Source: Perlabentimonas sp041656735 (lineage in GTDB: Bacteria; Bacteroidota; Bacteroidia; Bacteroidales; Tenuifilaceae). Taken from it: a DNA stretch of 64,000 nt. The number at the start of each line of letters is the position of its first letter. The stretch's first letter is position 1. Shown one piece after another: positions 37,406 through 46,558 of this stretch. A program made the position numbers and the translations under genes. The notes beneath the pieces are model-generated. The model did not search any database and was not told the DNA's origin. It saw nothing but the letters and a program-made list of their open reading frames with translations. The stretch lies in the NCBI GenBank assembly GCA_041656735.1, contig JBBACY010000001.1:1-64000 (forward strand). Reading direction: 5' to 3'.

Positions 37406-38275
37406 ATGAGCACAATTGTAAGAGAGATTACTCCCTTAAAGGATGAGGATCTTTTTATCCTCCTTAATAATAAGCAGGCCAAGTTCGACTACCAGATGCA
37501 CTTTCATTCCGACTATGAGCTCAACATGGTTTGCAACACCGCTGGCAAACGATTGGTGGGCGACTCCATGGAGCCCTTTACCGATTTCGACCTAATCCTT
37601 ATGGGATCTAACCTGCCTCACCTGTGGAAAGCGCCCACAACCCCCGAAACCCACGTGATCACCATCCAGTTTCACGATAAGATATTCAACTCCTTCTTGA
37701 TGAGCAAGCGGCTGTTCACCCCCATCAGGGATATGCTTGAGCGTTCGCAGCGGGGCCTCGATTTCTCCGATGATACCAAGAATAGGGTCAAGGATCGGGT
37801 GATGAGCCTAAGCCAATCGGTAGGATTCAACACGGTTCTCGATTTTTTCTCGATCCTCTACGAGCTGGCCACCTCGCAGGGTCAGAGGACCCTCGCCAGC
37901 TCCACGTACGACATATCAAGCGTGATCAAGGAGTCGAAGAGTAGGCGGATCGCCAAGGTTTGCAGCTACATCGACGATAACTACCAGCAGGAGATCAAAC
38001 TCTCCCACGTGGCCGAGCTCATAGGGATGTCGGAGTCGGCCTTTAGCCATTTCTTCAAGAAGCGAACCAACCGCAATTTCATCTCCTACCTCAACGACGT
38101 TCGCATTGGCCATGCCACCCGAATGCTGTTTGAAACCACCCATACCGTGGCCGAGATCGCCTACCTCTCGGGGTTCAACAACATATCAAACTTCAACCGG
38201 ATATTCAAGAAGAGCAAGGGGCAGAACCCCAGCGAGTATAGAGCCTCCATACAGCGAGTCCTCACCAAGTTCTAA
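37406..38275 (+). CDS. AraC-family transcription regulator of the PUL
   Basis: A 289-residue protein. Its N-terminal cupin-like sensor (FDYQMHFHSDYELNMVCNT ... MGSNLPHLWK) is followed by a C-terminal AraC DNA-binding domain of two helix-turn-helix motifs (about 190-285, HVAELIGMSESAFSHFFKKRTNRNF and VAEIAYLSGFNNISNFNRIFKKSKGQNP). It is transcribed away from SusC, so it most likely controls the PUL in response to a sugar or oligosaccharide bound by the cupin. It is cytoplasmic, unlike hybrid two-component PUL regulators. Its composition matches the PUL block. Confidence 0.9.
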   Translation: MSTIVREITPLKDEDLFILLNNKQAKFDYQMHFHSDYELNMVCNTAGKRLVGDSMEPFTDFDLILMGSNLPHLWKAPTTPETHVITIQFHDKIFNSFLMSKRLFTPIRDMLERSQRGLDFSDDTKNRVKDRVMSLSQSVGFNTVLDFFSILYELATSQGQRTLASSTYDISSVIKESKSRRIAKVCSYIDDNYQQEIKLSHVAELIGMSESAFSHFFKKRTNRNFISYLNDVRIGHATRMLFETTHTVAEIAYLSGFNNISNFNRIFKKSKGQNPSEYRASIQRVLTKF

Positions 38276-38317
38276 GGTTCTGGCATTGGGTTTACGGATT
38301 TTCCTTATGCCAAAAAC

Positions 38318-38352
38318 CGAAAGAGCCTCGAGGATTCTCGAGGCTCTTTTAG
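38318..38352 (+). terminator. Bidirectional terminator after the AraC gene
   Basis: GAGCCTCGAG and CTCGAGGCTC form a perfect 10-bp stem with a short loop, flanked by A-rich sequence on the left and TTTT on the right. It serves the AraC gene and the convergent truncated gene at 38389. Confidence 0.8.
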
Positions 38353-38388
38353 TACCCGGAGCTGGGGTCGAATCTATCAGTCGGGGTG

Positions 38389-38457
38389 CTACTCGAGGCG
38401 GTTCAGACTGAATGACCGGTAGAGCTCAGCATTGTGGTTATACCCCCCCCAGTAGAG
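38389..38457 (-). pseudogene. C-terminal remnant of an unidentified protein, cut at the block B/C junction
   Basis: Reading the minus strand into the TAG at 38389-38391 gives a coherent tail: YWGGYNHNAELY followed by RSFSLNRLE. Codons are GC-rich like the PUL block. Upstream of about 38,455 the frame continues as AT-rich sequence with no such character and hits a stop near 38,491. No start codon of a matching gene precedes it. It looks like the 3' end of a gene convergent to the AraC gene whose 5' part is missing. An eight-C run lies at 38443-38450, beside the break. The family is not recognised. Confidence 0.45.
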
Positions 38458-38460
38458 CAT

Positions 38461-38769
38461 ATGGCGATGAATGGATATATTGCAATTGCACTATTCTCTC
38501 GGAAACCCATTTAACGAAAAGATGCGCAACACTTGCAAAATCTCATCAAAATTTGGTTATGTATTTTGTGCAACCAAACCTTATCTCAATGAGATGTTCT
38601 GATTCAGCTGGGTGGGTTTGTATTTTCGTTTCTGCTTATGCGGCTAAGTTTGCTTAAATATATTTACCTGATTCAATCCTCAAACTTTTTCGTGAAAACA
38701 TATTACAATAAATACACTATTTCATTCGAATGCTCTGATTTGCTACAAACCTATATTCTTATGCAGAAT
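38461..38769. other. AT-rich gap right of the junction, no gene seen
   Basis: About 300 bases between the junction and the esterase stop. It does not continue the DUF418 gene that was cut at 19,270, and neither strand gives a family I can name. A plus frame at 38412-38657 lacks coding character. Confidence 0.4.
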
Positions 38770-40041
38770 TTAGGGTGCTGCAAAAAAATAGGTGAGAGGC
38801 TCATCAATTAGCGCTCTCCAGTTTCCCCATGAGTGACCTTCGTTTACTTCAATGTAATGCAAAGGATATTGTTTGCTTTGAAACGCAATTTTCATCTCTC
38901 TTGCTCTCACTTCAGTGTCGAAAATTACGCCGGTACTCATAAATATCTTGAGAGGTAACTTCTCTGCATGGGAGTAGGCTCGAATAATGTCCTCGCCAAA
39001 AGCAGGTGAGTGAATTCCAATTAGCTGAAAGGTTTCACTTCGATTGAATCCAAAAAATGCAGAGTTCCATCCACCCAGGGAGGTGCCTAGAATCGCTCTG
39101 TTATTAGCGCTTGAGTTAGTTTTGTAGTTTGCATCAATAGTGGTTACAAGCTCATCGGCTACAAAATTGGCAAATTTAATATTCTCAATATACTCGGTCA
39201 TTCTACGGTTACGCGAGGCGTTACCAGGCTCGCGCGGGTCAATAAAAACCGCAATAATTGGTTTAATTATACCTTGATATATTAAGTTATCCATAACAAT
39301 TACCATTGCCCCTAACTTATCGTCTGCATACTCATGCCCATCGGTTACATAAACCACAGGAAGGTTTTGCAAATCATCGTATCCAAAGGGTGTGTAAACC
39401 TTATAATTGAGGCTATAGCCAAGATTTTGGGGTACGCTTTGTATTAACATATTATCGCTTAAAAACCCCCTGTTTGCCCCTTCAATCGGTACAGTTTCCT
39501 TAGGAATCTCCCATTGGGGCATACGCAACTCAGAGTTTTGCCCAAATCCACTATACTGACGGAATGTATTAGCAGGATCTAGTATCCATGATGCATTTTT
39601 CACAATTTTATAATCCAACCTTGCGTCCAACGGGAAAGTTTTTTCAACAATCCAAACATCGCTCGCGCCCACCTTAACACCAGTAAAATCGCCATAGTCG
39701 GGATTCCAACTATTAAAATCGCCTGCCCACTTTACGGATGTTGCCGTGCCTTTGTATAGAAAAGCTACCGAATCATTAAAAACAAACGGAACCTGCTTGT
39801 TAATCTTTAGACTATCCCAAAAACTGTCCATCATCTCCAGCCTAAGGTTTTCATCAGTAATAGCAGCAATAGTGTCCAGAGTTTTCCTAAAATCAGCGAA
39901 TGAGGAAAATTCCTTGTATGCATATATATCAACCTGGTTATTATCGGGATTATTATTCTCTTTTTGACAACCTATTGCGACTGTTAAAAAGGCAAGAGTG
40001 GCTACTAGTAGCATTAGATTTATATTGATTATAGATTTCAT
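38770..40041 (-). CDS. Esterase-family alpha/beta hydrolase lipoprotein with an N-terminal beta domain
   Basis: A 423-residue lipoprotein (Cys25 in VAIGC). After a helical linker comes an E-set/CBM48-like beta domain (SVKWAGDFNSWNPDYGDFTG, about 110-175). A feruloyl/enterochelin-esterase type hydrolase follows (PF00756 class). It has nucleophile Ser in GTSLGGWNSAF and the catalytic His in EVNEGHSWGNW at the end, with YVTDGHEYAD earlier. Such enzymes hydrolyse ester-linked substrates such as ferulate or siderophore lactones. The composition is AT-rich like the genes to its right. It has no co-directional partner except the beta-helix gene upstream. Confidence 0.82.
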   Translation of the reverse strand: MKSIININLMLLVATLAFLTVAIGCQKENNNPDNNQVDIYAYKEFSSFADFRKTLDTIAAITDENLRLEMMDSFWDSLKINKQVPFVFNDSVAFLYKGTATSVKWAGDFNSWNPDYGDFTGVKVGASDVWIVEKTFPLDARLDYKIVKNASWILDPANTFRQYSGFGQNSELRMPQWEIPKETVPIEGANRGFLSDNMLIQSVPQNLGYSLNYKVYTPFGYDDLQNLPVVYVTDGHEYADDKLGAMVIVMDNLIYQGIIKPIIAVFIDPREPGNASRNRRMTEYIENIKFANFVADELVTTIDANYKTNSSANNRAILGTSLGGWNSAFFGFNRSETFQLIGIHSPAFGEDIIRAYSHAEKLPLKIFMSTGVIFDTEVRAREMKIAFQSKQYPLHYIEVNEGHSWGNWRALIDEPLTYFFAAP

Positions 40042-40135
40042 ATATTTAAAATTTAATGTTAGAGTTATTCATATTTTGTTCAAATATGGAAAAAAACAAT
40101 ATAAAGTTAGCTAGGAATAATAATAAAAAGCACTA

Positions 40136-40328
40136 TTGTCCGGTAAAACATAGTTAAATATTATAGATTCTTCGCTTCACTTCGTTTCGCTCTGAATGAC
40201 AAATGTTTAGTTTTTAGGGGAGGGCTTGGCTAGCGGCTTCGCCGCTAGCCAAGCCCTCCCCCCCAAATATGACCCAACCCCTTGTCATTCCGACCATAGG
40301 GAGGAATCTATAAGTTTTAACCGGACAA
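40136..40328. mobile_element. Non-autonomous transposon-like element, copy 1
   Basis: 193 bp bounded by terminal inverted repeats TTGTCCGGTAAAAC (left) and GTTTTAACCGGACAA (right). Inside are a GATTCTTCGC...CTCTGAATGACA left arm and a TGTCATTCCGACC...GAGGAATCTA right arm, and a central perfect hairpin with 21-bp arms (40217-40237 and 40241-40261) and loop TTC. It has no coding capacity. A second copy in inverse orientation lies at 61675-61872. No target duplication is obvious, and the parent transposase family is not identified. Confidence 0.75.
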
Positions 40329-40382
40329 CAATCATTCTAAAAATAGTACTATTTGTAGGTGCTTCTCCGAATCAAAAAAAAT

Positions 40383-40430
40383 AAAGGAGAAGATGAATAA
40401 TTCATTGATTACCCAACTTCTCCTTTTAAT
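40383..40430 (-). terminator. Terminator of the beta-helix lipoprotein gene
   Basis: AAAGGAGAAG (40383-40392) and CTTCTCCTTT (40417-40426) form a perfect 10-bp stem, with a T-rich tail on the minus strand. Confidence 0.65.
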
Positions 40431-40484
40431 TTAGCATCACTAGCCAGTTATGCTAGCTCTATTTTGTTGCTAACTACTTTATTT

Positions 40485-41918
40485 CTATAGTAAATCGCCA
40501 GCAGCATTATTCTCGTACACATTATTCTCATCTGTCAATTGCGTATTACCTGATGCTCTTCGAACGCCATAGGTCTCGCTATCAGATATTTTACTGTTGG
40601 TTAAAATTAATTTCGAGCCTGGTGTTGAACCAAACATATAAATGTTCGCTCCACGCCCTCCGGCATCTCCTCCATAAGAAATTATGCCATAGTTTATTTT
40701 ATTTAAGGTTGAGGGAGAGGCCAACTCTATTCCGAGCCACGCTCCGGGCGACTCTGTTAGTCCACTAAAAGTTATTTTATCATCGGCTGTTCCATCAGCA
40801 ACAATAGCGCCATCAGAAGTAACCCATATCCTTAAACCCGCGTTAAACAAGCAAGTTACACCAGCCTCAAAGGTTATGTCGGACCTCAGCTCGGCACTAC
40901 TATAAAAATGGTATGGTAATCCTACTTCTTTAATTATTCCGCCGTTGTCAAATCGTATATTTGTGCCACTTGCCACCTCTATTGCCTGTATTCCGTTGTC
41001 GGTGTAAACAGAATTTTTATCAATATCAAGAAGGGCCTCAGCGCCTATTCGCATGGGAGCTAAAGTGTTGTCGCTAAAATTATTGTTTGAAAATTCCGGA
41101 AAAACACCATTATTTCCATCTACATATATGGCGTAACCATCAGACAATGAAATGCTGGTGTTTTTAATACTAAGTTTTGCCGAAACGTTACTTTGCACCA
41201 GAACTGCGGTTTTTTGCCCGCTAGCCGTTGCGCTACCAGTATGCATAATCTGAACATAAGTTAGTTTATTGTTCACGTTGTTAGAGCCAATATGAATTAA
41301 CCTCCAGCTACCCTTTACCTTATCAATACCTCTAAAAATTATATTCTTTTCAGAGGTTCCTTCGGCATTGAGGTAAGCAGAATTCCCACTAAACCAAAGC
41401 CTCAGGTCAGAGCCAACTTCAACCACTACTCCTGGTGAAAGTGTTAGCCCAGCAGTTGCCTGTAAATTGCCTGTGGCATAATAGTCGGGATATTTTTCAT
41501 CGTCAAAAAGATTTGGAAGGGTTGTGCCGGTTGTAAGAGAGCTAGGAAGTACACCGCCTATATACAATTTCACCTTGGCAGCTGCTGAGCCTCCTTGATC
41601 ATTAGCAGCAGTAACCTCAACCTCATACAACCCTGCAATATCTGCTGTGAAAGTTACGCTCTTACCATTACCCTCTATTGCTGCCGAAGAGTTAGCAGGG
41701 GATTCTTTGACTGTCCAAGTAAATGTTAGCGGCTTGTCATCCGGATCCGAAGCAGTAGCATCGATATTAATAGATTTACCGGTCATTCCAGTAATTTCTT
41801 CTACTGCAGTTACCGATGGTATGCTATTCGGGTCTGGTTCATCTTTTGTGCAGGAATTAAATGCAATTATGGTCACTAATAGTACTCCAAGAGTGGCAAT
41901 TCTAATATTTGTTGTCAT
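40485..41918 (-). CDS. Lipoprotein with PKD/Ig-like domain and right-handed beta-helix
   Basis: A 477-residue lipoprotein (Cys23 in FNSC). The N-terminal part (about 30-120, DPDDKPLTFTWTVKESPANSS ... GLYEVEVTAANDQGGSAAAKV) is a PKD/cadherin-type Ig fold. The remainder is a repetitive beta-helix with NVSAKLSIKNTSISLSDGYAIYV and FSNNNFSDNTLAPMRIG stretches. These resemble the parallel beta-helix region of surface proteins that hold or modify polysaccharide, with no clear catalytic residues. It lies upstream of the esterase gene but the ~440-base gap holds the transposon-like element. Confidence 0.75.
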   Translation of the reverse strand: MTTNIRIATLGVLLVTIIAFNSCTKDEPDPNSIPSVTAVEEITGMTGKSINIDATASDPDDKPLTFTWTVKESPANSSAAIEGNGKSVTFTADIAGLYEVEVTAANDQGGSAAAKVKLYIGGVLPSSLTTGTTLPNLFDDEKYPDYYATGNLQATAGLTLSPGVVVEVGSDLRLWFSGNSAYLNAEGTSEKNIIFRGIDKVKGSWRLIHIGSNNVNNKLTYVQIMHTGSATASGQKTAVLVQSNVSAKLSIKNTSISLSDGYAIYVDGNNGVFPEFSNNNFSDNTLAPMRIGAEALLDIDKNSVYTDNGIQAIEVASGTNIRFDNGGIIKEVGLPYHFYSSAELRSDITFEAGVTCLFNAGLRIWVTSDGAIVADGTADDKITFSGLTESPGAWLGIELASPSTLNKINYGIISYGGDAGGRGANIYMFGSTPGSKLILTNSKISDSETYGVRRASGNTQLTDENNVYENNAAGDLL

Positions 41919-42276
41919 AAAAGTTTTTTTTAAAGTGATTAATTTTAATTGAAAGGCAGTATATCAGCCAAATTATGGTTCGTTATACATTTAAGTCTTT
42001 AGGGTAGTAAAATGATATTAAAATCCCTTTACCCATTTTTAGAATGTTCCACATATTGTTATGCAACAAGTTTAACACTATAAAAGTTCAAACTAAAACA
42101 ACTACTTCGTCATAAGTTGCTCATTGTTAGAATGATGAAACTAAACACTTGTATTAGGAACTTGAATTAAGCCATATGTTTTTAACTAAAACCTCCCGTT
42201 CTAAGAACAAACCACCTCCTTATCCGTTTTAGCATTTACGTTACACAGTAGAAACAATAATTTTTCAACCACCAAT
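41919..42276. other. AT-rich divergent intergenic region, no gene seen
   Basis: About 360 bases between the beta-helix gene and the divergent ATP-grasp gene. A TAATTTGG sequence near 41,973 on the minus strand could be part of the lipoprotein promoter. Nothing else is recognised. Confidence 0.35.
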
Positions 42277-43275
42277 ATGCAACAGTCATCCCATAATTTC
42301 GAGCCTTTAAAAGGGTATGAAAATTTTGAGGCAACCACACAAATCATAATTGCCGAGATACAAGCCAGGCAGTTACCCTTTGAAATTATTGACTCTGAAA
42401 ATAATCTTTTGGCTGTAACCTTTAAGAACCGTGAGTATGTTATTCATGAAGGAACCATCTCGGATGCTAACAGCCTAATTTCCTTTTGGATATCCAACGA
42501 CAAGTGGATGACTAAGCAATTTTTAAAGCGAAAAGGGGTAAACTTTGCCAAAGCAGTAATTTTGGGTAATATGGTGGAACTAAGATCCTTGTCTATTCCC
42601 AACTATCCGCTGGTGGTAAAGCCTGTGGATACCGACCATGGCATTGGTGTTAGCACTTCTATTAGCAATGAGGAACAGCTAAAAGTGGCACTTGAAAGGG
42701 CGTTTAAGTATTCTAAAAAGGTAATTATTGAAGAGTTTTTTTTAGGTAAAGAGTTTCGTCTTTTGGTAGTTGAAGGGGCGGTTCGGGCAGTAGCATATCG
42801 TGAGCCAGCAAATATCGTGGGCGACGGTATTTCAACCCTAGAGCAGCTCATCGACAGGAAAAATGTGGGACGAGGCGATGATTACAAATTTCCTCTCTTA
42901 AAAATTAAGGTAGATGATGAGGTTACTAGGCATCTGAATGCGCAATCATTAACCATTCATTCGGTTGTTCCCAGCGAAGAGAAAATTTATCTCCGCAAAA
43001 ACTCCAATTTGAGCACAGGTGGCGACAGTATTGATGTGACCGACACGATGCCATCTTTTTACAAAGAAGTAGCTGTAAAAGCAGCTGATGCTGCAGGGTT
43101 AAAAATTGCGGGGGTTGATATGATTATCTCTGACTTAAACATCGCACCCTCCCAAGCCAACTATATTGTTGTGGAGCTAAATGCTCCCCCCATGTTGTCG
43201 ATGCACAACTTTCCGTACATTGGAAAAAATCGCCACGTGGAAAAATATGTACTGGATTGTATACTAAACTCATAG
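42277..43275 (+). CDS. ATP-grasp ligase, GshF C-terminal/cyanophycin-synthetase-like (probable glutathione synthetase)
   Basis: A 332-residue stand-alone ATP-grasp protein. The nucleotide-binding lysine motif YPLVVKPVDTDHGIGVS, the EEFFLGKEFRLLVVEGAVRAV block, and the AYREPANIVGDGISTLEQLIDRKN stretch match the ATP-grasp domain of the fused enzyme GshF and cyanophycin synthetase. The C-terminal VVELNAPPMLSMHNFP holds the metal-binding acidic/Asn residues. It precedes a glutamate-cysteine ligase gene by 101 bp on the same strand, so it most likely adds glycine to gamma-Glu-Cys to give glutathione. A related thiol product is possible. Confidence 0.8.
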   Translation: MQQSSHNFEPLKGYENFEATTQIIIAEIQARQLPFEIIDSENNLLAVTFKNREYVIHEGTISDANSLISFWISNDKWMTKQFLKRKGVNFAKAVILGNMVELRSLSIPNYPLVVKPVDTDHGIGVSTSISNEEQLKVALERAFKYSKKVIIEEFFLGKEFRLLVVEGAVRAVAYREPANIVGDGISTLEQLIDRKNVGRGDDYKFPLLKIKVDDEVTRHLNAQSLTIHSVVPSEEKIYLRKNSNLSTGGDSIDVTDTMPSFYKEVAVKAADAAGLKIAGVDMIISDLNIAPSQANYIVVELNAPPMLSMHNFPYIGKNRHVEKYVLDCILNS

Positions 43276-43376
43276 AACTATTTTCACTCCTATTTTGAGA
43301 GGGTTACAAAACCTATTTTCCATCTATCGAATCGAGATAACTATCTATTAATAAATACTTTATAATTAACATAGAA

Positions 43377-44699
43377 ATGAACGTTAAAAAATTAGATATT
43401 CAAGATTTGAGTAATTGGTTTCGTTCGGGCATAAAACCTGAATCGGAATGGGGAATTGGTACCGAGCATGAACAGTTTATATATGATAAAAAAGATCTTA
43501 AACGCCTAGCTTATGGTACCCAGCTAGGTATTAAAAAGGTTCTTCAGGAGTTGCAGAAAGATATTTGGGAACCCGTTTTAGAAGGAGAAAATTTAATTGC
43601 TCTCTCAGCAAACGGAGTCACAATAACCTTGGAACCTGGTGGACAACTTGAGCTCTCGGGAGGGAATTTCGCCACGGTTCACGAAACCTATGCAGAAACG
43701 AAACATCACTTGGAAGTTTTATCAGCTTTGGGAAAAAAGTTGGGTTTCTATAACCTGCCCATAGGTTTCGATCCTTTTTGGAAAAGAGAGGATATACCAT
43801 GGATGCCTAAGGAACGCTATAAATATATGAAATCATGGATGCCTACAAAAGGAGGATTAGGCTTGGATATGATGACACGTACCTGCTCCATTCAGGTAAA
43901 TCTCGATTTTAGCTCCGAGCAAGATATGGTAAAAAAAGCCCAGGTAGCTCAAGCGTTTCAATCGGTGGTAATGGCACTATTTGCCAACTCCCCTTTTACC
44001 GAAAATAAGCCAAACGGCTATATTAGCTTTCGCTCTAAAGTTTGGGATGACACGGATAACGATCGTTGTGGATTTTTGCCATTTATTTTTGATAAGGGTT
44101 TTGGGTTTGATAGCTGGACAGAGTATTTATTGGATGTTCCCATGTATTTCATTTTTCGAAATGAAGAGTATTACCCTGCTAACGGAATGACCTTTAGGGA
44201 GTTTATGAAGAAAGGCAAACCTTTTGAACCCACCATTGAGGATTGGGAAGTTCACGTAACTACTGTCTTTCCAGATATTCGGTTGAAAAAATTTCTCGAA
44301 CTACGTGGTGCAGATGCTGGTGGGTTGGGACAAATTGCGGCACTTGCAGCATTTTGGGTAGGTCTTTTATACGATCAGCATGCATTGGATAAGTCGCACA
44401 AAATGGCTAAAGAGATGGATGTGGACCTAATTTGTGGACTGAGGGCTCAGGTTCCAAAAAATGGCCTGAAGGCTCAATATAAATCTGTACTTTTGCAGGA
44501 TATTGCGCGTCAGTTGGTTCAAACTTCCTATGAAGGGCTGGGCCGGAGGGCACTTAAATTGGGAATAGAATCTGAACAGAAATATCTCGAACCTCTGCAA
44601 AAAATTGTGGCTTCTGGTAAAACTATTGCCGAAAACCAGCTAGATAAATATCACAATGAATGGGGAGGTGATTTGAAAAATATATTCCTAGAAAGATAG
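43377..44699 (+). CDS. gshA: Plant/proteobacterial-type glutamate-cysteine ligase
   Basis: A 440-residue protein of the GCS2 family in its plant/alpha-proteobacterial branch. Diagnostic segments are WGIGTEHEQF, ITLEPGGQLELSGG, GFDPFWKREDIPWMPKERYKYM, MTRTCSIQVNLDF, and NSPFTENKPNGYISFRS. It catalyses the first step of glutathione synthesis, gamma-glutamylcysteine from Glu and Cys with ATP. Together with the upstream ATP-grasp gene it gives a two-step pathway. This branch is uncommon in strict anaerobic Bacteroidota, which suggests horizontal acquisition. Confidence 0.9.
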   Translation: MNVKKLDIQDLSNWFRSGIKPESEWGIGTEHEQFIYDKKDLKRLAYGTQLGIKKVLQELQKDIWEPVLEGENLIALSANGVTITLEPGGQLELSGGNFATVHETYAETKHHLEVLSALGKKLGFYNLPIGFDPFWKREDIPWMPKERYKYMKSWMPTKGGLGLDMMTRTCSIQVNLDFSSEQDMVKKAQVAQAFQSVVMALFANSPFTENKPNGYISFRSKVWDDTDNDRCGFLPFIFDKGFGFDSWTEYLLDVPMYFIFRNEEYYPANGMTFREFMKKGKPFEPTIEDWEVHVTTVFPDIRLKKFLELRGADAGGLGQIAALAAFWVGLLYDQHALDKSHKMAKEMDVDLICGLRAQVPKNGLKAQYKSVLLQDIARQLVQTSYEGLGRRALKLGIESEQKYLEPLQKIVASGKTIAENQLDKYHNEWGGDLKNIFLER

Positions 44700-44806
44700 A
44701 TTATTGAACTTATTCTTATAAATAACCGCTCATTTTATCATCTTTGCATTAGCCTCTTTAAAATTAAAATAGCTACATTCATTACTAGAATCTATCTATC
44801 AACAGA

Positions 44807-46558
44807 ATGCTATCAAAACTCAAATTTTTACTAGTTTATGCCAAGCGCTATCGGTGGTGGTATACTGGTGGTATACTCTTTTTAGGCATAACCATTTGGG
44901 TTTCAGTTACCATTCCAGAATATATTCAGAAAACAATAGACATTATTGCCCAAGGAAGGGTGGGTAATGAAGATCTATTTCTGAAATATGTGGCTATGAT
45001 TTTAGGATTGGCTCTCGTACTAATTTTGGTTCGATCCTTTTCACGTATTCTTTTCTTAGTTCCTGGTCGGCTTATTGAGCGAAGGCTAAAGGGTGAGATG
45101 TACAGAAAACTCTCCACTTTTGGCAAAGATTATTTCGATGAAAACAGTGCTGGCTCCATCATATCTCGCGTAAATAACGACATAAATGGGGTGAGAATGA
45201 TTACTGGTTTTGGACTACTTCAAATTGGTAATATCCTTTTTTCACTTTCCATAACTCCCTATAAAATGTGGGCTATGTCGCCCAAGTTAACGCTTTATTG
45301 CATTGTACCTTTGGTGGTTGTGTTTTTTGCAGTGCGCATAGGGATGGCAATAATGGTGAAAAACACACGGCTAAGTATGGAGGCGCTGCAACGCTTGTCG
45401 GGCAAAACGGTTTCTTTCCTTTCGGGCAACGGTGTTATTAAAAGTTATAATATCCACCAATGGGCCGAGGATAAAGTTCATAAAGAGAGTATTTCTCTAT
45501 TCAACTACACCATAAAAATAGCTTGGATTCGCTCTTTCGTTATGCCGTTACTGGGCAGTATGGAGCAAATCCTTAAAATAGTGACTCTCTTTGTTGGAGG
45601 GCTTTTTGTTATTAACGGTGAATTTACCCTTGGGCAACTCACTGCTTACATTGCTTATGCTGCGCTTCTAACTCAACCCATTATGGGTTTGGGATGGTTG
45701 TTAACCGTGTTTCAACAAGGGTTTGTAGGTATTGGCAGCATTCAAACTATTATGGATCGTAAAGGCGAAGACGACAACAAGCCAGCATTGCCTGAAAGTG
45801 TGAGAGAAAGGCTGTTCGAAAAAGGAGTTTCCATAAAAGATTTGTCGTTTACCTATCACAATGGAAATACGCCCGTATTACAAAATATTACCTTTGATAT
45901 TGAGCCTGGACAAGTAGTGGGAATTACGGGCCCGCTAGGCTCAGGAAAAACCACACTTATAAACTGCCTAAATGGTTATCTGAAAGTTGAACCAGGACAA
46001 CTATTTTATGGCAAGCAGGATGCCTCGAATACTCGAGGGCAAGATATTCGCTCCATCGTTCGCACTGTGAGTCAGGATCTATTCCTGTTTTCAGATACGG
46101 TGGAAAACAACATAGCCTTTGGAGCAGGCCTACAACCCGAAGACAAACTGGTGGAGCGTGTTGTATACAAGAGTGCGCTAGCCGAAGAGCTGGAGCGTTT
46201 TCCTAAAAAGGAGAAAACCATTGTAGGCGAAAAAGGCATTATGCTGTCGGGAGGCCAAAAGCAGCGTATAAGTTTGGCTCGAGCTCTTTATGCGCCAGGT
46301 CAATTGCTAATTTTAGACGATGTGTTTTCTGCTGTGGATACCGATACCGAACGATTTCTTATTAAGCAGCTTTTTGAAAGCAAGGTAACCACCAGCTTGC
46401 TCATAGTTTCTAATAGAATGAGCGTTTTGGAGAGAACCGACTTTAACATCGTTCTTGAAGATGGAAAGATGGTTGCAAAAGGAACTCATCAGGAGCTAAT
46501 TAGCAGTTCCGAGTTCTATCGTGAAACGTGGGAAGTACAGGAAGGAGTTGAACGATGA
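44807..46558 (+). CDS. ABC exporter half-transporter A (degenerate ATP site)
   Basis: A 583-residue type IV ABC half-transporter: six helices (about 1-310), then the nucleotide domain. Walker A is GPLGSGKTT and the signature LSGGQKQR is canonical. Walker B reads LLILDDVFSAVD, so the catalytic Glu is replaced by Asp. Together with the non-canonical signature of the next gene product this makes one of the two ATP sites degenerate, as in heterodimeric exporters such as TM287/288. The stop overlaps the next start by four bases (ATGA), confirming a co-translated heterodimer. It lies 107 bp after the ligase gene and may share its operon. Confidence 0.88.
   Translation: MLSKLKFLLVYAKRYRWWYTGGILFLGITIWVSVTIPEYIQKTIDIIAQGRVGNEDLFLKYVAMILGLALVLILVRSFSRILFLVPGRLIERRLKGEMYRKLSTFGKDYFDENSAGSIISRVNNDINGVRMITGFGLLQIGNILFSLSITPYKMWAMSPKLTLYCIVPLVVVFFAVRIGMAIMVKNTRLSMEALQRLSGKTVSFLSGNGVIKSYNIHQWAEDKVHKESISLFNYTIKIAWIRSFVMPLLGSMEQILKIVTLFVGGLFVINGEFTLGQLTAYIAYAALLTQPIMGLGWLLTVFQQGFVGIGSIQTIMDRKGEDDNKPALPESVRERLFEKGVSIKDLSFTYHNGNTPVLQNITFDIEPGQVVGITGPLGSGKTTLINCLNGYLKVEPGQLFYGKQDASNTRGQDIRSIVRTVSQDLFLFSDTVENNIAFGAGLQPEDKLVERVVYKSALAEELERFPKKEKTIVGEKGIMLSGGQKQRISLARALYAPGQLLILDDVFSAVDTDTERFLIKQLFESKVTTSLLIVSNRMSVLERTDFNIVLEDGKMVAKGTHQELISSSEFYRETWEVQEGVER

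Noticed and set aside
38412..38657. An 81-residue plus-strand frame over the right junction
   Set aside because: It crosses the composition change, overlaps the reverse remnant and has no recognisable sequence.
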